A DNA stretch of 64,000 nucleotides from Paenibacillus bovis (GCF_001421015.2 NZ_CP013023.1:4581501-4645500), one strand, 5' to 3'; positions 37,132 to 46,202 are shown, numbered from the stretch's first letter. The notes: a model not told the origin generated them from the sequence alone. Numbers and translations are program-made.

Positions 37132-38835
37132 TTATTTCGTAACTGCCGTCCGTTCCGGCAGTGGGAAGTCTCCGTATACATGGCGGATTTTCTCATGAAT
37201 ATCCGTCAGCGTGACCTGAACATCAACGATGACCAAGCGGCCTTGACGATAGGAATCCCAGGCTGCGGCCAGCTGCTCTGCCGCTTCTTCACGGCTGCGA
37301 ATAACCCGGTTATCCACAAATTCGTGCGTAATGCTGCTCACATCCAGCTGCTCCTGACCAGATACGAACGGATAGGAACCGTTCAGTGTGGAGGATTGAT
37401 AGCCCAGCTGATTTTGCAGCCATCCATATCCACCGTTATTCAGTACCAGATACAGCGCCGGAATCCGATATTCTGCTGCCGTAATCAGATCTGAGCGGAA
37501 CAAGTTGAACGCGCCGTCTCCGACGAGTGCCACGACCGGACGCTGACCGGCTGCTGCCGCTCCAAGCGCAGCAGCTGCACCGAATCCGAGACTTGTCTGA
37601 TCACTTGGAACGATCGACCAGGCCTGCTTGCCAAAAGCAAAATACGGGTAAAAGTATGACCACATATCCTGCAGTCCATTTTCCTGTACCAGCACCAAAT
37701 CTTCACCGCACTGGCTGGCGATCATCTCCAGTAGCTCCGGCACATGCAATCCGGGTTCTGCAGCGATTTCGGCCATTGCTGCTTTGCGGCGTTCTACTGC
37801 TGCCTCTTTGCAATCGGCAATCCGCTGCACCCAGTCCGAATCTGCCGGACGAAGCGGCTGCTCCAGCCAGTGATCCAGAACGGCATATCCATCACCCAGC
37901 AATTTGAGTCCTTCATACTGGTGCGCCAGATCATTCAGCTCCATATTGACCTGAATCAGCGGCTTCTGCTCCAGCCACGATTCCCATTCAAAAGTCGCTG
38001 TCTCTTCCAGACGGCTGCCCAGTGCAATGACCAGATCGGCTTCTTCCCACAGTACCCGGCAGCTGACATCCGTATACAATCCGGCGACTCCGCCGAACAG
38101 CGGATGATATTCATCCACTGTCCCGCGGCCTGATGCTGTTGCAAATACGGCTGCTCCATACTTGGTAGCCAGCTGCTCCAGCTTGCTGCCGTCTCCATTT
38201 TTCATGCCACCACCGGTGAGAATTAGCGGACGACGAGCATTTCGCAGCAGTGCATCTGCCGCTTTCAGCTGATCACGTCCGGGCAGTACACTTAGTCGTT
38301 CAAGCGGAGCAAAATGCTCTGTTACCGGTGACAGCTGATCAACCAGCTGCTCCGGCAGTTCGATATAGACCGGACCGGGAGCGCCGTTGACCGCCATAAA
38401 GGCAGCTCTTTCGAGTGCCCACTGCAGTCGGTCGCCATGCTCTACCCGGTATGCCCATTTGACCAGCGGCTTCACCATCGACATCTGATCAGCTTCCTGA
38501 AAAGAACGCGTACCCAGCTTGTCTCCGCCGGTTCCCAGTGCAAGCAGCAGGAGTGGCACACTGAGATTCTGTGCTTCCAGCAGGCCGGTCAGCGTATTGC
38601 TGAGCGCTGGCCCTTTTCCTACCACACAGACAGCAAGGCGACTAGTGGCCAGTGAATACCCGGAAGCCATAAAGACCGCATTACGCTGATCCTTGCAAAT
38701 AATAAATTCCATATCGGCTTTGGACAGCGGCTTCAGAATTTTCAGATCATCGCTAGGCAATCCGAACAGATGCTTCACACCTACAGATTCCAGATAGCTT
38801 ACAACGATATCCCAGGCAGGCAGTGAAGCGGTCAT
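37132..38835 (-). CDS. fusD: TPP-dependent enzyme of the acetolactate synthase family, catalytic Glu replaced by Gln
   Basis: The family includes acetolactate synthase, benzoylformate decarboxylase and carboxyethylarginine synthase. All use thiamine diphosphate to make or transfer acyl or acryloyl carbanions. The 567-residue protein has the three expected parts. The TPP/Mg motif is GDGAFNLFRSD..NNGGYGW near the C terminus. In the N-terminal domain the segment normally RHExxAAxMAxGYAxATG reads KDQRNAVFMASGYSLATS, so the residue aligned with the catalytic Glu is Gln50 with Asp49 before it. It overlaps the upstream aldehyde dehydrogenase-like gene by 4 bp (ATGA). Its substrate is unknown; a role in making the acyl starter is inference. 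Confidence 0.88.
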   Translation of the reverse strand: MTASLPAWDIVVSYLESVGVKHLFGLPSDDLKILKPLSKADMEFIICKDQRNAVFMASGYSLATSRLAVCVVGKGPALSNTLTGLLEAQNLSVPLLLLALGTGGDKLGTRSFQEADQMSMVKPLVKWAYRVEHGDRLQWALERAAFMAVNGAPGPVYIELPEQLVDQLSPVTEHFAPLERLSVLPGRDQLKAADALLRNARRPLILTGGGMKNGDGSKLEQLATKYGAAVFATASGRGTVDEYHPLFGGVAGLYTDVSCRVLWEEADLVIALGSRLEETATFEWESWLEQKPLIQVNMELNDLAHQYEGLKLLGDGYAVLDHWLEQPLRPADSDWVQRIADCKEAAVERRKAAMAEIAAEPGLHVPELLEMIASQCGEDLVLVQENGLQDMWSYFYPYFAFGKQAWSIVPSDQTSLGFGAAAALGAAAAGQRPVVALVGDGAFNLFRSDLITAAEYRIPALYLVLNNGGYGWLQNQLGYQSSTLNGSYPFVSGQEQLDVSSITHEFVDNRVIRSREEAAEQLAAAWDSYRQGRLVIVDVQVTLTDIHEKIRHVYGDFPLPERTAVTK

Positions 38836-40055
38836 ACCAGAGTCCTCTTGTCCTGCAGGTACTCCGCGACCACAGCCGAGATCAGGATCGGTTTGGAGAC
38901 CAGCGTATTATTGTGGAAAATATAGTTGGACATCGTTCCGTAGCCGCCGAATGCCTTGTTGCCCTGATCCACATCTTCCAGTGTTTCGTTAATCGTCAGT
39001 GTATGCTTGCGGCGCAGAATATCGCTCAGATGCTCGGAGCCATACAGACTGCATCCCATCGCCCGCTCGCTGAAATAGCTGGAAGAGATGCGCTGGATCA
39101 GCTGTTGATCATCCTTATAACTCACTACGTTAAACACTGGAGAGAAATACTCGATAATATCCAGGTTTTCATCCAGCGTGCTGTACAGAATGGTCGGGTC
39201 CATCTTTTTGGTACGGAAATCAATTCCGCCGCCATAGACGATAAACTGATCATGCGTATTGAAATATTCGGAGACACTATACAGCGTATCTTTGTAGAAA
39301 ATAGGCGTGTAATGTGCATCCGGGTCCTGATTGTGTCCATAGGTGAGTCCCTGTACGCGCTCGATCAGCAGATTTTTGAAAGTATCCGCTACTTCCTGAT
39401 GAACCAGGATAATATCCGGGCCGAGGCAATCCTGACCGGAGTTGAACAGGCGCATCCGGATAACATCCGTTACCGCCAGTGCCAGATCCGCATCCGGACC
39501 GATAATAAATGGGTTGATCCCCTGTCCGAAGAAAATGTACAACTGCTCTTTGCGCAATTGTTTTTTGATCTGCTCCGCATTGGAGTATCCGCCGGTGAAG
39601 ACAACGATATCAGCCGGTTTGACATATTCATTTACGAATACTTTTTGGCTGACTTTCTGGTGATGGATCGGCAGACCGTGTACTGCTTGCAGCTTCTCGT
39701 GCAGCAAACCTACATGTTCCGCCACATACGAAGCCGGTCGGAAAGCAATTTCGTTAACATACAGCGAAGGAATCAGCAGATACAATGCGTAAGAGTACAA
39801 AATGACGTTCGAAGGCATAAATACCGCCATCGACTGCTGCCAGCCTGGCTTGTTGTTACGCACTTCCTCCAGTGCTCCCTGCAGAGTCATGATCGTGGAA
39901 TCAATCTCCGCATTGGCTGCACGGTATGACGAGATCTTCGACAGAATATCCAGTACTTCCTGACGCTGTGTCATTAGATAATTCAGGCATCTCAATACCG
40001 CTCCGTGCCTTTCCAATAACAACAAATCCTCCGTCAGCTTTTGGTCCATACTCAT
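38832..40055 (-). CDS. fusE: Aldehyde dehydrogenase-superfamily protein of the fus cluster, atypical active site
   Basis: The 407-residue protein, shorter than the usual 450-500, has an aldehyde-dehydrogenase fold. The nucleophilic cysteine is Cys210 in FNSGQDCLGPD. The motif normally ELGGKNPFIVLPDADL is FGQGINPFIIGPDADL, with Phe176 in place of the general-base Glu. CoA-acylating dehydrogenases and acyl-CoA reductases lack this Glu, so reduction or acyl transfer is possible rather than simple aldehyde oxidation. The ATG at 40055 follows AGAAGGGA. The stop overlaps the TPP-enzyme start by 4 bp. A 119-bp gap with a perfect palindrome separates it from the upstream ligase gene. Confidence 0.82.
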   Translation of the reverse strand: MSMDQKLTEDLLLLERHGAVLRCLNYLMTQRQEVLDILSKISSYRAANAEIDSTIMTLQGALEEVRNNKPGWQQSMAVFMPSNVILYSYALYLLIPSLYVNEIAFRPASYVAEHVGLLHEKLQAVHGLPIHHQKVSQKVFVNEYVKPADIVVFTGGYSNAEQIKKQLRKEQLYIFFGQGINPFIIGPDADLALAVTDVIRMRLFNSGQDCLGPDIILVHQEVADTFKNLLIERVQGLTYGHNQDPDAHYTPIFYKDTLYSVSEYFNTHDQFIVYGGGIDFRTKKMDPTILYSTLDENLDIIEYFSPVFNVVSYKDDQQLIQRISSSYFSERAMGCSLYGSEHLSDILRRKHTLTINETLEDVDQGNKAFGGYGTMSNYIFHNNTLVSKPILISAVVAEYLQDKRTLV

Positions 40056-40134
40056 TATTAATCATCCCTTCTCTCTTGAATGGTTCTGGTTTTTCGCCGT
40101 TCTTTTTAGAGGGAACAGAGAAATTCCAGTATTA

Positions 40135-40153
40135 AAACTACAAATTGTAGTTT
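40135..40153. promoter_or_regulatory. Perfect 19-bp dyad inside the fus operon
   Basis: AAACTACAAATTGTAGTTT is a 9-bp inverted repeat around a single central base. It sits in the only sizeable gap of the operon, between the ligase and aldehyde dehydrogenase-like genes. On the minus strand it could also fold as a 7-bp stem followed by a short T-rich stretch. It could be an operator, an attenuator or a weak terminator; the sequence does not decide. Confidence 0.4.
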
Positions 40154-40174
40154 ATTAAATCGTTGTTATCTGCT

Positions 40175-41659
40175 TCACACTAATGTTTCGGCGGATTTAC
40201 GTACACTACGCTCTGTAGTTTTGGTTATAGCGAGCTGTTCCAATTCCAGGCGATCCACCTTGCCGTTACGGTTCAGCGGGAATCCCGGCAGTGGAATCAG
40301 CAGATCCGGATACATATAGGTCGGCAGGATCTGATTCATTTCCCTGCGCAGTTCGGCGAGAGTCAGCACCGCTTCATCTTCCACAAAAGTAATCAGCAGA
40401 CTGCCTTTGAGTTCATCTTCCAGAGCGATCACGCAGGAGCGGCAGCCCAGCAGACTGATCCGGCTTTCGATATAGGCAGGCGAGACCAGATAACCCATCC
40501 GATTGACCGTTTTGCCTGTGCGTCCGACGACATGAAGATTGCCATTGTCGGTAAAGCCCATATCGCCGGTACGGAACCAGCCGTTAATAATAGCTGCTGC
40601 CGTGAGATCCGGGCGATCAAGATAGCCTTCCATACAACCGGGCGTCTGTATCCATACCTCACCGATCTCCTGATCGGGCAGTGGATTCCCCTGATTATCC
40701 AGTACACGAACTTCAATACCGGGCAGCGGAGCGCCGCAGCCATGCGGGTTACCGACGGTTCCCAGGGTTACATTTCCAAGTTCCGACAATCCGTAGCCAT
40801 TCAGCAGCGGCTTGTGGAACAAAGCATCAAATTTTTCTTCCAAGTCTCTCGTCAAAGGAGATCCGCCCACGCACCACATCCGGACCGGAGCATTTTGCAG
40901 AGCTTCCAGCTGTCTGGGTTTACGGGCTAACATGCGTAACATGGTGTAATAAGCAGAGGGGTTAGCATCTACGATAGTAGCTCGTTCACGAGTAATGTTG
41001 GTAATCACGCTCCGTAGATTCTGTGGGTTGCATACGATGAGGGAGCAGGCGGTTAACCACCATGAGAAGATTAATGAAATTCCATAAAAATGAGAATAGG
41101 GCACGACCGGTAGCATACAGTCCGAAGATTGGTATCCCATCGCCCGGATCGAGTGTACGATATTGTCCATAAACAGCTGTCCCGATTTGACGATGCCTTT
41201 GGGCTTGCCGGTGGTTCCTGACGAATACAGAATCAGGGCATCACGCCGTGCGCACCAAGCATCCAGCGAAAGCGTCTCCTGTGGAGACTGAATTTCCATT
41301 CGGCGCGTCACGGACAGACTGTCTGCCAGTTCGGAAAGCAAAATGGTCTCCAGACCCGGCAGCTGCGGGTCGATATCGGTGATAAGCAGATCTGCTTCGG
41401 TCTCGCCATGAATATGCAGCAGTTCATCCAGACCAATCTGCGGATCGACGACAACAAGCGATACTGCATGATGACACAGGCCAAACAACGCAGCGATAAA
41501 CAAGTACGAGTTGGCGGATTTCAGAATGACCCTGCTGTCTGAGGATAATCCTCGGAGCGACAATAACCGGCTAATTCCGGTTGCATCCTGTTCGAGCTGT
41601 TCCCGGCTCGATCTGCCGTCCACTGAAATAATCTGACATTTCATCTGTGCGGTCAGCAA
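40175..41659 (-). CDS. fusF: AMP-forming acyl-CoA/acyl-ACP ligase of the fus cluster
   Basis: This adenylate-forming enzyme activates a carboxylic acid, presumably the fatty acid or its starter, for loading on CoA or a carrier protein. The 494-residue protein has the ATP loop LYSSGTTGKPKG, the A5-like motif NGYGLSELG, the hinge WFRTGDMGF..VGRTGKTVNRMGYLV and the terminal lysine motif NRNGKVDR. The position that is Asp235 in amino-acid-activating domains lies in VVPYSHFYGIS here, so it is not an amino-acid A domain. The start is TTG at 41659. AAGGAGG lies 8-9 nt upstream and overlaps the stop codon of the enoyl reductase gene. Confidence 0.9.
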   Translation of the reverse strand: MLTAQMKCQIISVDGRSSREQLEQDATGISRLLSLRGLSSDSRVILKSANSYLFIAALFGLCHHAVSLVVVDPQIGLDELLHIHGETEADLLITDIDPQLPGLETILLSELADSLSVTRRMEIQSPQETLSLDAWCARRDALILYSSGTTGKPKGIVKSGQLFMDNIVHSIRAMGYQSSDCMLPVVPYSHFYGISLIFSWWLTACSLIVCNPQNLRSVITNITRERATIVDANPSAYYTMLRMLARKPRQLEALQNAPVRMWCVGGSPLTRDLEEKFDALFHKPLLNGYGLSELGNVTLGTVGNPHGCGAPLPGIEVRVLDNQGNPLPDQEIGEVWIQTPGCMEGYLDRPDLTAAAIINGWFRTGDMGFTDNGNLHVVGRTGKTVNRMGYLVSPAYIESRISLLGCRSCVIALEDELKGSLLITFVEDEAVLTLAELRREMNQILPTYMYPDLLIPLPGFPLNRNGKVDRLELEQLAITKTTERSVRKSAETLV

Positions 41660-41671
41660 AAGGGCTCCTCC

Positions 41672-42445
41672 TTACATTCCAGTAATATGGTATCCGGCAT
41701 CCACATGGATCACTTCACCCGTAATCCCGCGGGACCAGTCCGACATCAGGAAAGCGGCGGTATCTCCGACTTCGGCGGTATCCACCGTTTTGCGCAGCGG
41801 CGTGGTTTCTTCGATTTTTTTGAGCATGCCGTTGAAATCCTTGATTCCATAAGCAGCCAGTGTACGGATCGGACCGGCGGAAATGGCATTAACGCGAATA
41901 CCGTGCATGCCCAGATCATTGGCCAGATAACGTACCGAAGCTTCCAGCGTTGCTTTGGCTACGCCCATAACATTGTAGTTCTGGATAGCGCGCTCTGCAC
42001 CGATATAGGTCATGGTCATGATACTGCCGCCTTCGGTCATCAGCGGATAGACACGACGGGCTACAGCTACCAGTGAATAAGCGCTGATCTCCTGCGCGAG
42101 ACCGAATCCTTCACGCGAAGTGTCGACGTAGTTTCCTTCCAGATCTTCCGGGCGGGCATAAGCGATACTATGAACATATCCATGCAGTACACCCATATGT
42201 TCAGACAAATAAGCGGCAAGCTGATCGATCTCCGTCTCGTTCTGCACATCACAAGGCAGCAAAACCGCTCCGGGAATAGACTCGACCAGCTTCTCAACAC
42301 GGCTCTTCACTCGTTCATTCTCGTATGTAAAAATGAGCCGTGCATCCTGTTCAGCGAGCGATTGGGCAATTCCCCAGGCAATACTGCGGTTATTGGCCAC
42401 CCCCATAATCAAGATATTTTTATTTGCCAGCAATTTTAATCCCAT
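41672..42445 (-). CDS. fusG: Enoyl-ACP reductase (FabI type), first gene of the fus operon
   Basis: This NAD(P)H-dependent reductase performs the last step of each fatty acid elongation round. At 257 residues it matches the FabI family. The nucleotide-binding start is ILIMGVANNRSIAWGIA, the catalytic residues are Tyr147 and Tyr157 with Lys164 (TYIGAERAIQNYNVMGVAKA), and the C-terminal part includes SAGPIRTLAAYGI. It looks fully functional and may duplicate the housekeeping FabI. AAGGAGAG precedes the ATG. The long AT-rich region upstream should hold the operon promoter. Its stop overlaps the ribosome site of the ligase gene. Confidence 0.93.
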   Translation of the reverse strand: MGLKLLANKNILIMGVANNRSIAWGIAQSLAEQDARLIFTYENERVKSRVEKLVESIPGAVLLPCDVQNETEIDQLAAYLSEHMGVLHGYVHSIAYARPEDLEGNYVDTSREGFGLAQEISAYSLVAVARRVYPLMTEGGSIMTMTYIGAERAIQNYNVMGVAKATLEASVRYLANDLGMHGIRVNAISAGPIRTLAAYGIKDFNGMLKKIEETTPLRKTVDTAEVGDTAAFLMSDWSRGITGEVIHVDAGYHITGM

Positions 42446-43262
42446 ACTCTCTCCTTTTTTAAATTTTGATAGTTAAAATAAAAAAAATAATAATGTGTAT
42501 CGAACTTACAAGGCTACCTTAATACATCCAGAGTGACCTGTAAATACGTTTTTTGAAAATTAACAAAAAATAACTTAAAAATAACAATTATTGTACATAT
42601 GTAAATTAATTCTATTTAAAAAGCGCATCACGAAAAGCACCATATCCGTCATTTTACAAAAGACGCTGGTGATCCCAAAACCCGGCTGACAGCTCGTACA
42701 TCATACAAAACTATGTAGCAGATACGCTTTTAAGTATGCATCCCTTCTCCCCCTGAATGGTGCCTGTGTTCCTGAGACTCTGATACAGCAGCAGACCATA
42801 ATGTACCATGATCCTTTAGAGCAGCTGCCATAACCGTAATCATTTCCCCTCCTGATAAGCAGCAGGCTAACAGCAACCGGCAGGATATTTCAGAATAGAT
42901 GGATCGACCTTATCCTTTTTCTTCCGCTCTTTTCATTTGGGAAGATTTGGTATGGTTTCTTGTATTATAACCACCACTAATTACCAGTTTCAACTTTACT
43001 TCCTTATTTTGCTATCCTTCCTGATTCTTAACATTGAGCTTACAGAAATTGCGTACGGTATCAGGTCGTCTGGACATCCACCTGTTTTTCGGATTTTGTG
43101 ACATATTGCCATAATTCGATATGACTACGTTTTTAAGTACAACTGGAAGTAATTATATTTTTGGAGCGATTTGCCTGTTGTTATACGGTTCGCCTATTCT
43201 GGCACAAGGCTGCGAAAAGGGTGTTTTTAGTGGAGCTTCAAATCGGTTCATTTTCATAACAA
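42446..43262 (-). promoter_or_regulatory. AT-rich upstream region of the fus operon
   Basis: Over 800 bp without a credible gene separate the fus operon from galT. The 170 bp next to fusG is very AT-rich, with A- and T-tracts and a small palindrome ACATATGT near 42595. AT-rich regions of this kind suit global regulators such as AbrB, which has been reported for fus promoters. No -35/-10 pair was convincing enough to place. A 72-codon plus-strand frame at 43121 has no ribosome site or recognisable domain. Nothing else was recognised. Confidence 0.45.
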
Positions 43263-43266
43263 ACAT

Positions 43267-43305
43267 AAAAAAAGGACGACCCTTTATATGCAAAGGAATC
43301 GTCCT
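43267..43305 (-). terminator. Rho-independent terminator of the gal operon
   Basis: AGGACGA (43273-43279) pairs with TCGTCCT (43299-43305), with an inner CCTTT/AAAGG stem. It is followed on the minus strand by a run of eight T. It lies about 75 bp past the galT stop. Confidence 0.88.
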
Positions 43306-43378
43306 GGCTGATCGTATAACAAAACAGAGACAGTGTTAACACAGTGTACCCGTCAGGTTAACGCTGTTTAATATAATA

Positions 43379-44986
43379 TTATTTTAAGCGGTATCCCAGA
43401 TGCGTCATGAAGCGTGCAAAGCCTTCGCGTCCGGCAGCATCCTTTTTGTATACACCGGCATGCTCCAGAATATGCGCAAATTTGCGGCCTACTTCATCCT
43501 GCACTACGAGAGTCGCCTGATCATGTTCCAGCTCGGTTCCGTACTGGTCGACCAGCTGCCCGATCCATGGTCCATGCAGTGCCAGTTGATGATCCGGCTG
43601 CGCACGTACTGCTTCGAGCAGCGCTGCGTCTCCGGTCAGAATCGAGGCGATCAGATCGAGTTCTTCTTTGAGACGACCTGGCAGAATCGCCAGACCCATA
43701 ACCTCGATCAGTCCAATATTCTCGCGCTTGATATGATGCATCTCCGGATGCGGATGGAAAATGCCATCTGGATACTGCTCGCTCGTCCGGTTGTTGCGCA
43801 GCACCAGATCCATCTCGTACTGCTCGCCCTGACGGCGGACGATCGGGGTCACTGTATTATGACGCACCGTTGTACCATCTGGGCCAGCAGAAGAAGCCAC
43901 AATATCCACCTGCTCGTCGCTATACACTTTCCACTGCTCATAAATATCATTGGCTGCTTCGAGCAGCTGCGAATCGTTATAAGCACGCAGACGCACAACG
44001 CTCATCGGCCAGTTGACCAGCTCCAGCATCAAACCTTCACGGGATGGATGCGTGTAGACCTGCTCTACCGCTGCCTTTTCGATCGGGAATGTATGACGAC
44101 CGCCCTGGAAATGATCGTGCGTCAGAATCGATCCGCCTACAATCGGCAGATCGGCATTGGAGCCGAGGAAATAATGCGGGAACTCATCCACAAAATCAAG
44201 CAGTCGGCGGAACGTCTGACTGGTGAGCTGCATTGGCACATGATCATGATGGAACACAATACAGTGCTCATTATAGTACACGTATGGAGAGTACTGCAGG
44301 AACCAGGATTCCCCGCTGAGCTGCAGCGGAATAACTCGCAGATTCTGACGGGCCGGATGATTGATTCGTCCGGCATAACCAACATTCTCGCGGCAGAGCA
44401 GGCATTTTGGATAGGACGGCGGCGGCATCAGCTTGGCCAGCGCGATCTCGGCGGAGCTTTTCTCCGGCTTGGACAGATTGATCGTCATCTCCAGATCGCC
44501 GTAGTCTGTAGGCTGCTTCCAATATACGTTTTTGGAAACGCGGTCCATACGGATATAGTTGGAGTTGATCGACAGCTGATAAAACTGGTCTGTCGCCGCT
44601 TCGATCCCTTCCCGGTCCAGCGTATCGTAAAAGTCTGCGGTTACTTCCGACGGACGTGCCATCAGCAGCCCCATAATCTCGGCATCGATCAGATCCCGGT
44701 ACGTATCGGTATTCTCCTGCAGCTGACCGATACTGTACGCATAATCGATCAGTGTATCGATCATGATCTGAGGCTCTGCAGCCGCTTCTCCTTCATTGAC
44801 CATACTCAGGATGGCCACATCAGGATTATACGGTTCATCAAATCGGAATTTGTTCAGCAGCAGATTGCGGCTGTAATCGAGATCGGCAATTTTGATCATT
44901 TGTTTGGAAAAGGCGAATTTGACCAGTTCATCAATCGCCAGCAGAGCGCTGTTCTGTTCGGTTGTACGTTCGGTCGTATTATTCAT
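43379..44986 (-). CDS. galT: UDP-glucose-hexose-1-phosphate uridylyltransferase
   Basis: This Leloir pathway enzyme exchanges galactose-1-phosphate with UDP-glucose. The 535-residue sequence belongs to the long GalT class of Firmicutes. It shows SYPKCLLCRENVGYAGRINHPARQ, YYNEHCIVFHHDHVPM, PIVGGSILTHDHFQGG and the C-terminal ENIGLIEVMGLAILPGRL. The ATG at 44986 is chosen because a G-rich site precedes it and it overlaps the galE stop by 8 bp. An ATG at 45142 in the same frame would run deep into galE and adds unrelated residues. It is the last gene of the operon. Confidence 0.95.
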   Translation of the reverse strand: MNNTTERTTEQNSALLAIDELVKFAFSKQMIKIADLDYSRNLLLNKFRFDEPYNPDVAILSMVNEGEAAAEPQIMIDTLIDYAYSIGQLQENTDTYRDLIDAEIMGLLMARPSEVTADFYDTLDREGIEAATDQFYQLSINSNYIRMDRVSKNVYWKQPTDYGDLEMTINLSKPEKSSAEIALAKLMPPPSYPKCLLCRENVGYAGRINHPARQNLRVIPLQLSGESWFLQYSPYVYYNEHCIVFHHDHVPMQLTSQTFRRLLDFVDEFPHYFLGSNADLPIVGGSILTHDHFQGGRHTFPIEKAAVEQVYTHPSREGLMLELVNWPMSVVRLRAYNDSQLLEAANDIYEQWKVYSDEQVDIVASSAGPDGTTVRHNTVTPIVRRQGEQYEMDLVLRNNRTSEQYPDGIFHPHPEMHHIKRENIGLIEVMGLAILPGRLKEELDLIASILTGDAALLEAVRAQPDHQLALHGPWIGQLVDQYGTELEHDQATLVVQDEVGRKFAHILEHAGVYKKDAAGREGFARFMTHLGYRLK

Positions 44987-45971
44987 GGTCACCATATCCC
45001 TGTGGATGAGATTCATGCCACTGCCATGCGCTGGCGATGATATCTTCCAGTTGATCGCGTGAAGGCTTCCAGCCGAGTACGCTGCGTGCTTTGTCCGAAG
45101 AAGCGACCAGTACGGCAGGGTCTCCACTGCGGCGTGGTTCATAGTTCGTCGGGATATCGCGTCCGGTTACTTTTTTGGCTGTTTCAATAACCTGTTTTAC
45201 AGAGAAGCCGAGTCCATTACCCAGATTGAATACATTGCTGCTGCCACCGGCTCCCAGATACTCTACCGCTTTGACATGCGCATCCGCCAGATCGCTGACA
45301 TGGATATAGTCGCGGATACATGTGCCATCTTCTGTCGGATAATCGTCGCCGAAGACGGAGATGTGTTCACGCTGACCCAGCGCAGTCTGCAGTACCAGCG
45401 GTACCAGATGCGATTCCGGGCGGTGATCTTCACCGATTTTTCCGCTGGCATGTGCACCTGCTGCATTAAAGTAGCGCAGCGCTACATAGCGAATATCGTG
45501 TACTTTATCGAACCAGGCCATCATGCGCTCCATAACCAGCTTGGTCTCGCCGTACACATTGGCAGGCTCGGTGCGGTCACTTTCTTCGATCGGCACTTTT
45601 TCCGGTTCGCCATAGGTTGCAGCTGTGGAGGAGAAGACAATGTTTTTGACGCCGGCTTTTTGCATTTCTTCCAGCAGGCACATCGCGCCGTACACGTTGT
45701 TATCGTAATATTTGGATGGATTCTGCATGCTCTCGCCGACGAGCGAGCTGGCTGCAAAGTGAATTACCGCCGTGATGCTGTTTTCACTGAAAATACGGGC
45801 CAGCAGTTCCTTGTCGCGCAGATCGCCTTCGTATAATTTGCCTCCGAGCAGAGCTTCACGATGGCCTGTCATCAGATTATCAATTACCACTACCTCTTCG
45901 CCGCGTTCCAAAAGATCCGCTACCGTATGCGATCCAATATATCCTGCGCCACCCGTTACCAAAATAGCCAT
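44979..45971 (-). CDS. galE: UDP-glucose 4-epimerase
   Basis: This cytoplasmic NAD-dependent epimerase interconverts UDP-galactose and UDP-glucose. At 330 residues it is standard. It carries the Rossmann motif VTGGAGYIGSHTVADL, the SSTAATYG serine/threonine segment and the catalytic YGETK. Ribosome site GGAGGAAG lies upstream of the ATG. It lies 275 bp downstream of galK and overlaps galT by 8 bp. Confidence 0.96.
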   Translation of the reverse strand: MAILVTGGAGYIGSHTVADLLERGEEVVVIDNLMTGHREALLGGKLYEGDLRDKELLARIFSENSITAVIHFAASSLVGESMQNPSKYYDNNVYGAMCLLEEMQKAGVKNIVFSSTAATYGEPEKVPIEESDRTEPANVYGETKLVMERMMAWFDKVHDIRYVALRYFNAAGAHASGKIGEDHRPESHLVPLVLQTALGQREHISVFGDDYPTEDGTCIRDYIHVSDLADAHVKAVEYLGAGGSSNVFNLGNGLGFSVKQVIETAKKVTGRDIPTNYEPRRSGDPAVLVASSDKARSVLGWKPSRDQLEDIIASAWQWHESHPQGYGDHE

Positions 45972-46202
45972 CTTTTCTTCCTCCTGTCAGTCCTTCCGCC
46001 ATAAGATCTATATGTTCCGAATACATCGTTTTTCATAATGTACCGGCCTGCCTTTATGACGGATGGCTGTTATTATAATTAAATTTCTTTATGCGCTCAT
46101 GATACTCTGTTCGCATGTACTGTTTTATTATACCGTCTGACTTTTAACTTTGGATGAATTATGAATGATACGTTGGTTGCATCCATTATGCTGATGTATC
46201 TA

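Noticed and set aside
40175..41659. The ligase as a trans-acting replacement for the missing A3 domain
   Set aside because: It lacks the Asp and pocket residues of amino-acid-activating domains and looks like an acyl-CoA/ACP ligase; another A domain elsewhere in the genome would be needed.
43121..43339. 72-codon plus-strand frame between the fus and gal operons
   Set aside because: It runs through the gal terminator hairpin and has no ribosome site or family resemblance.
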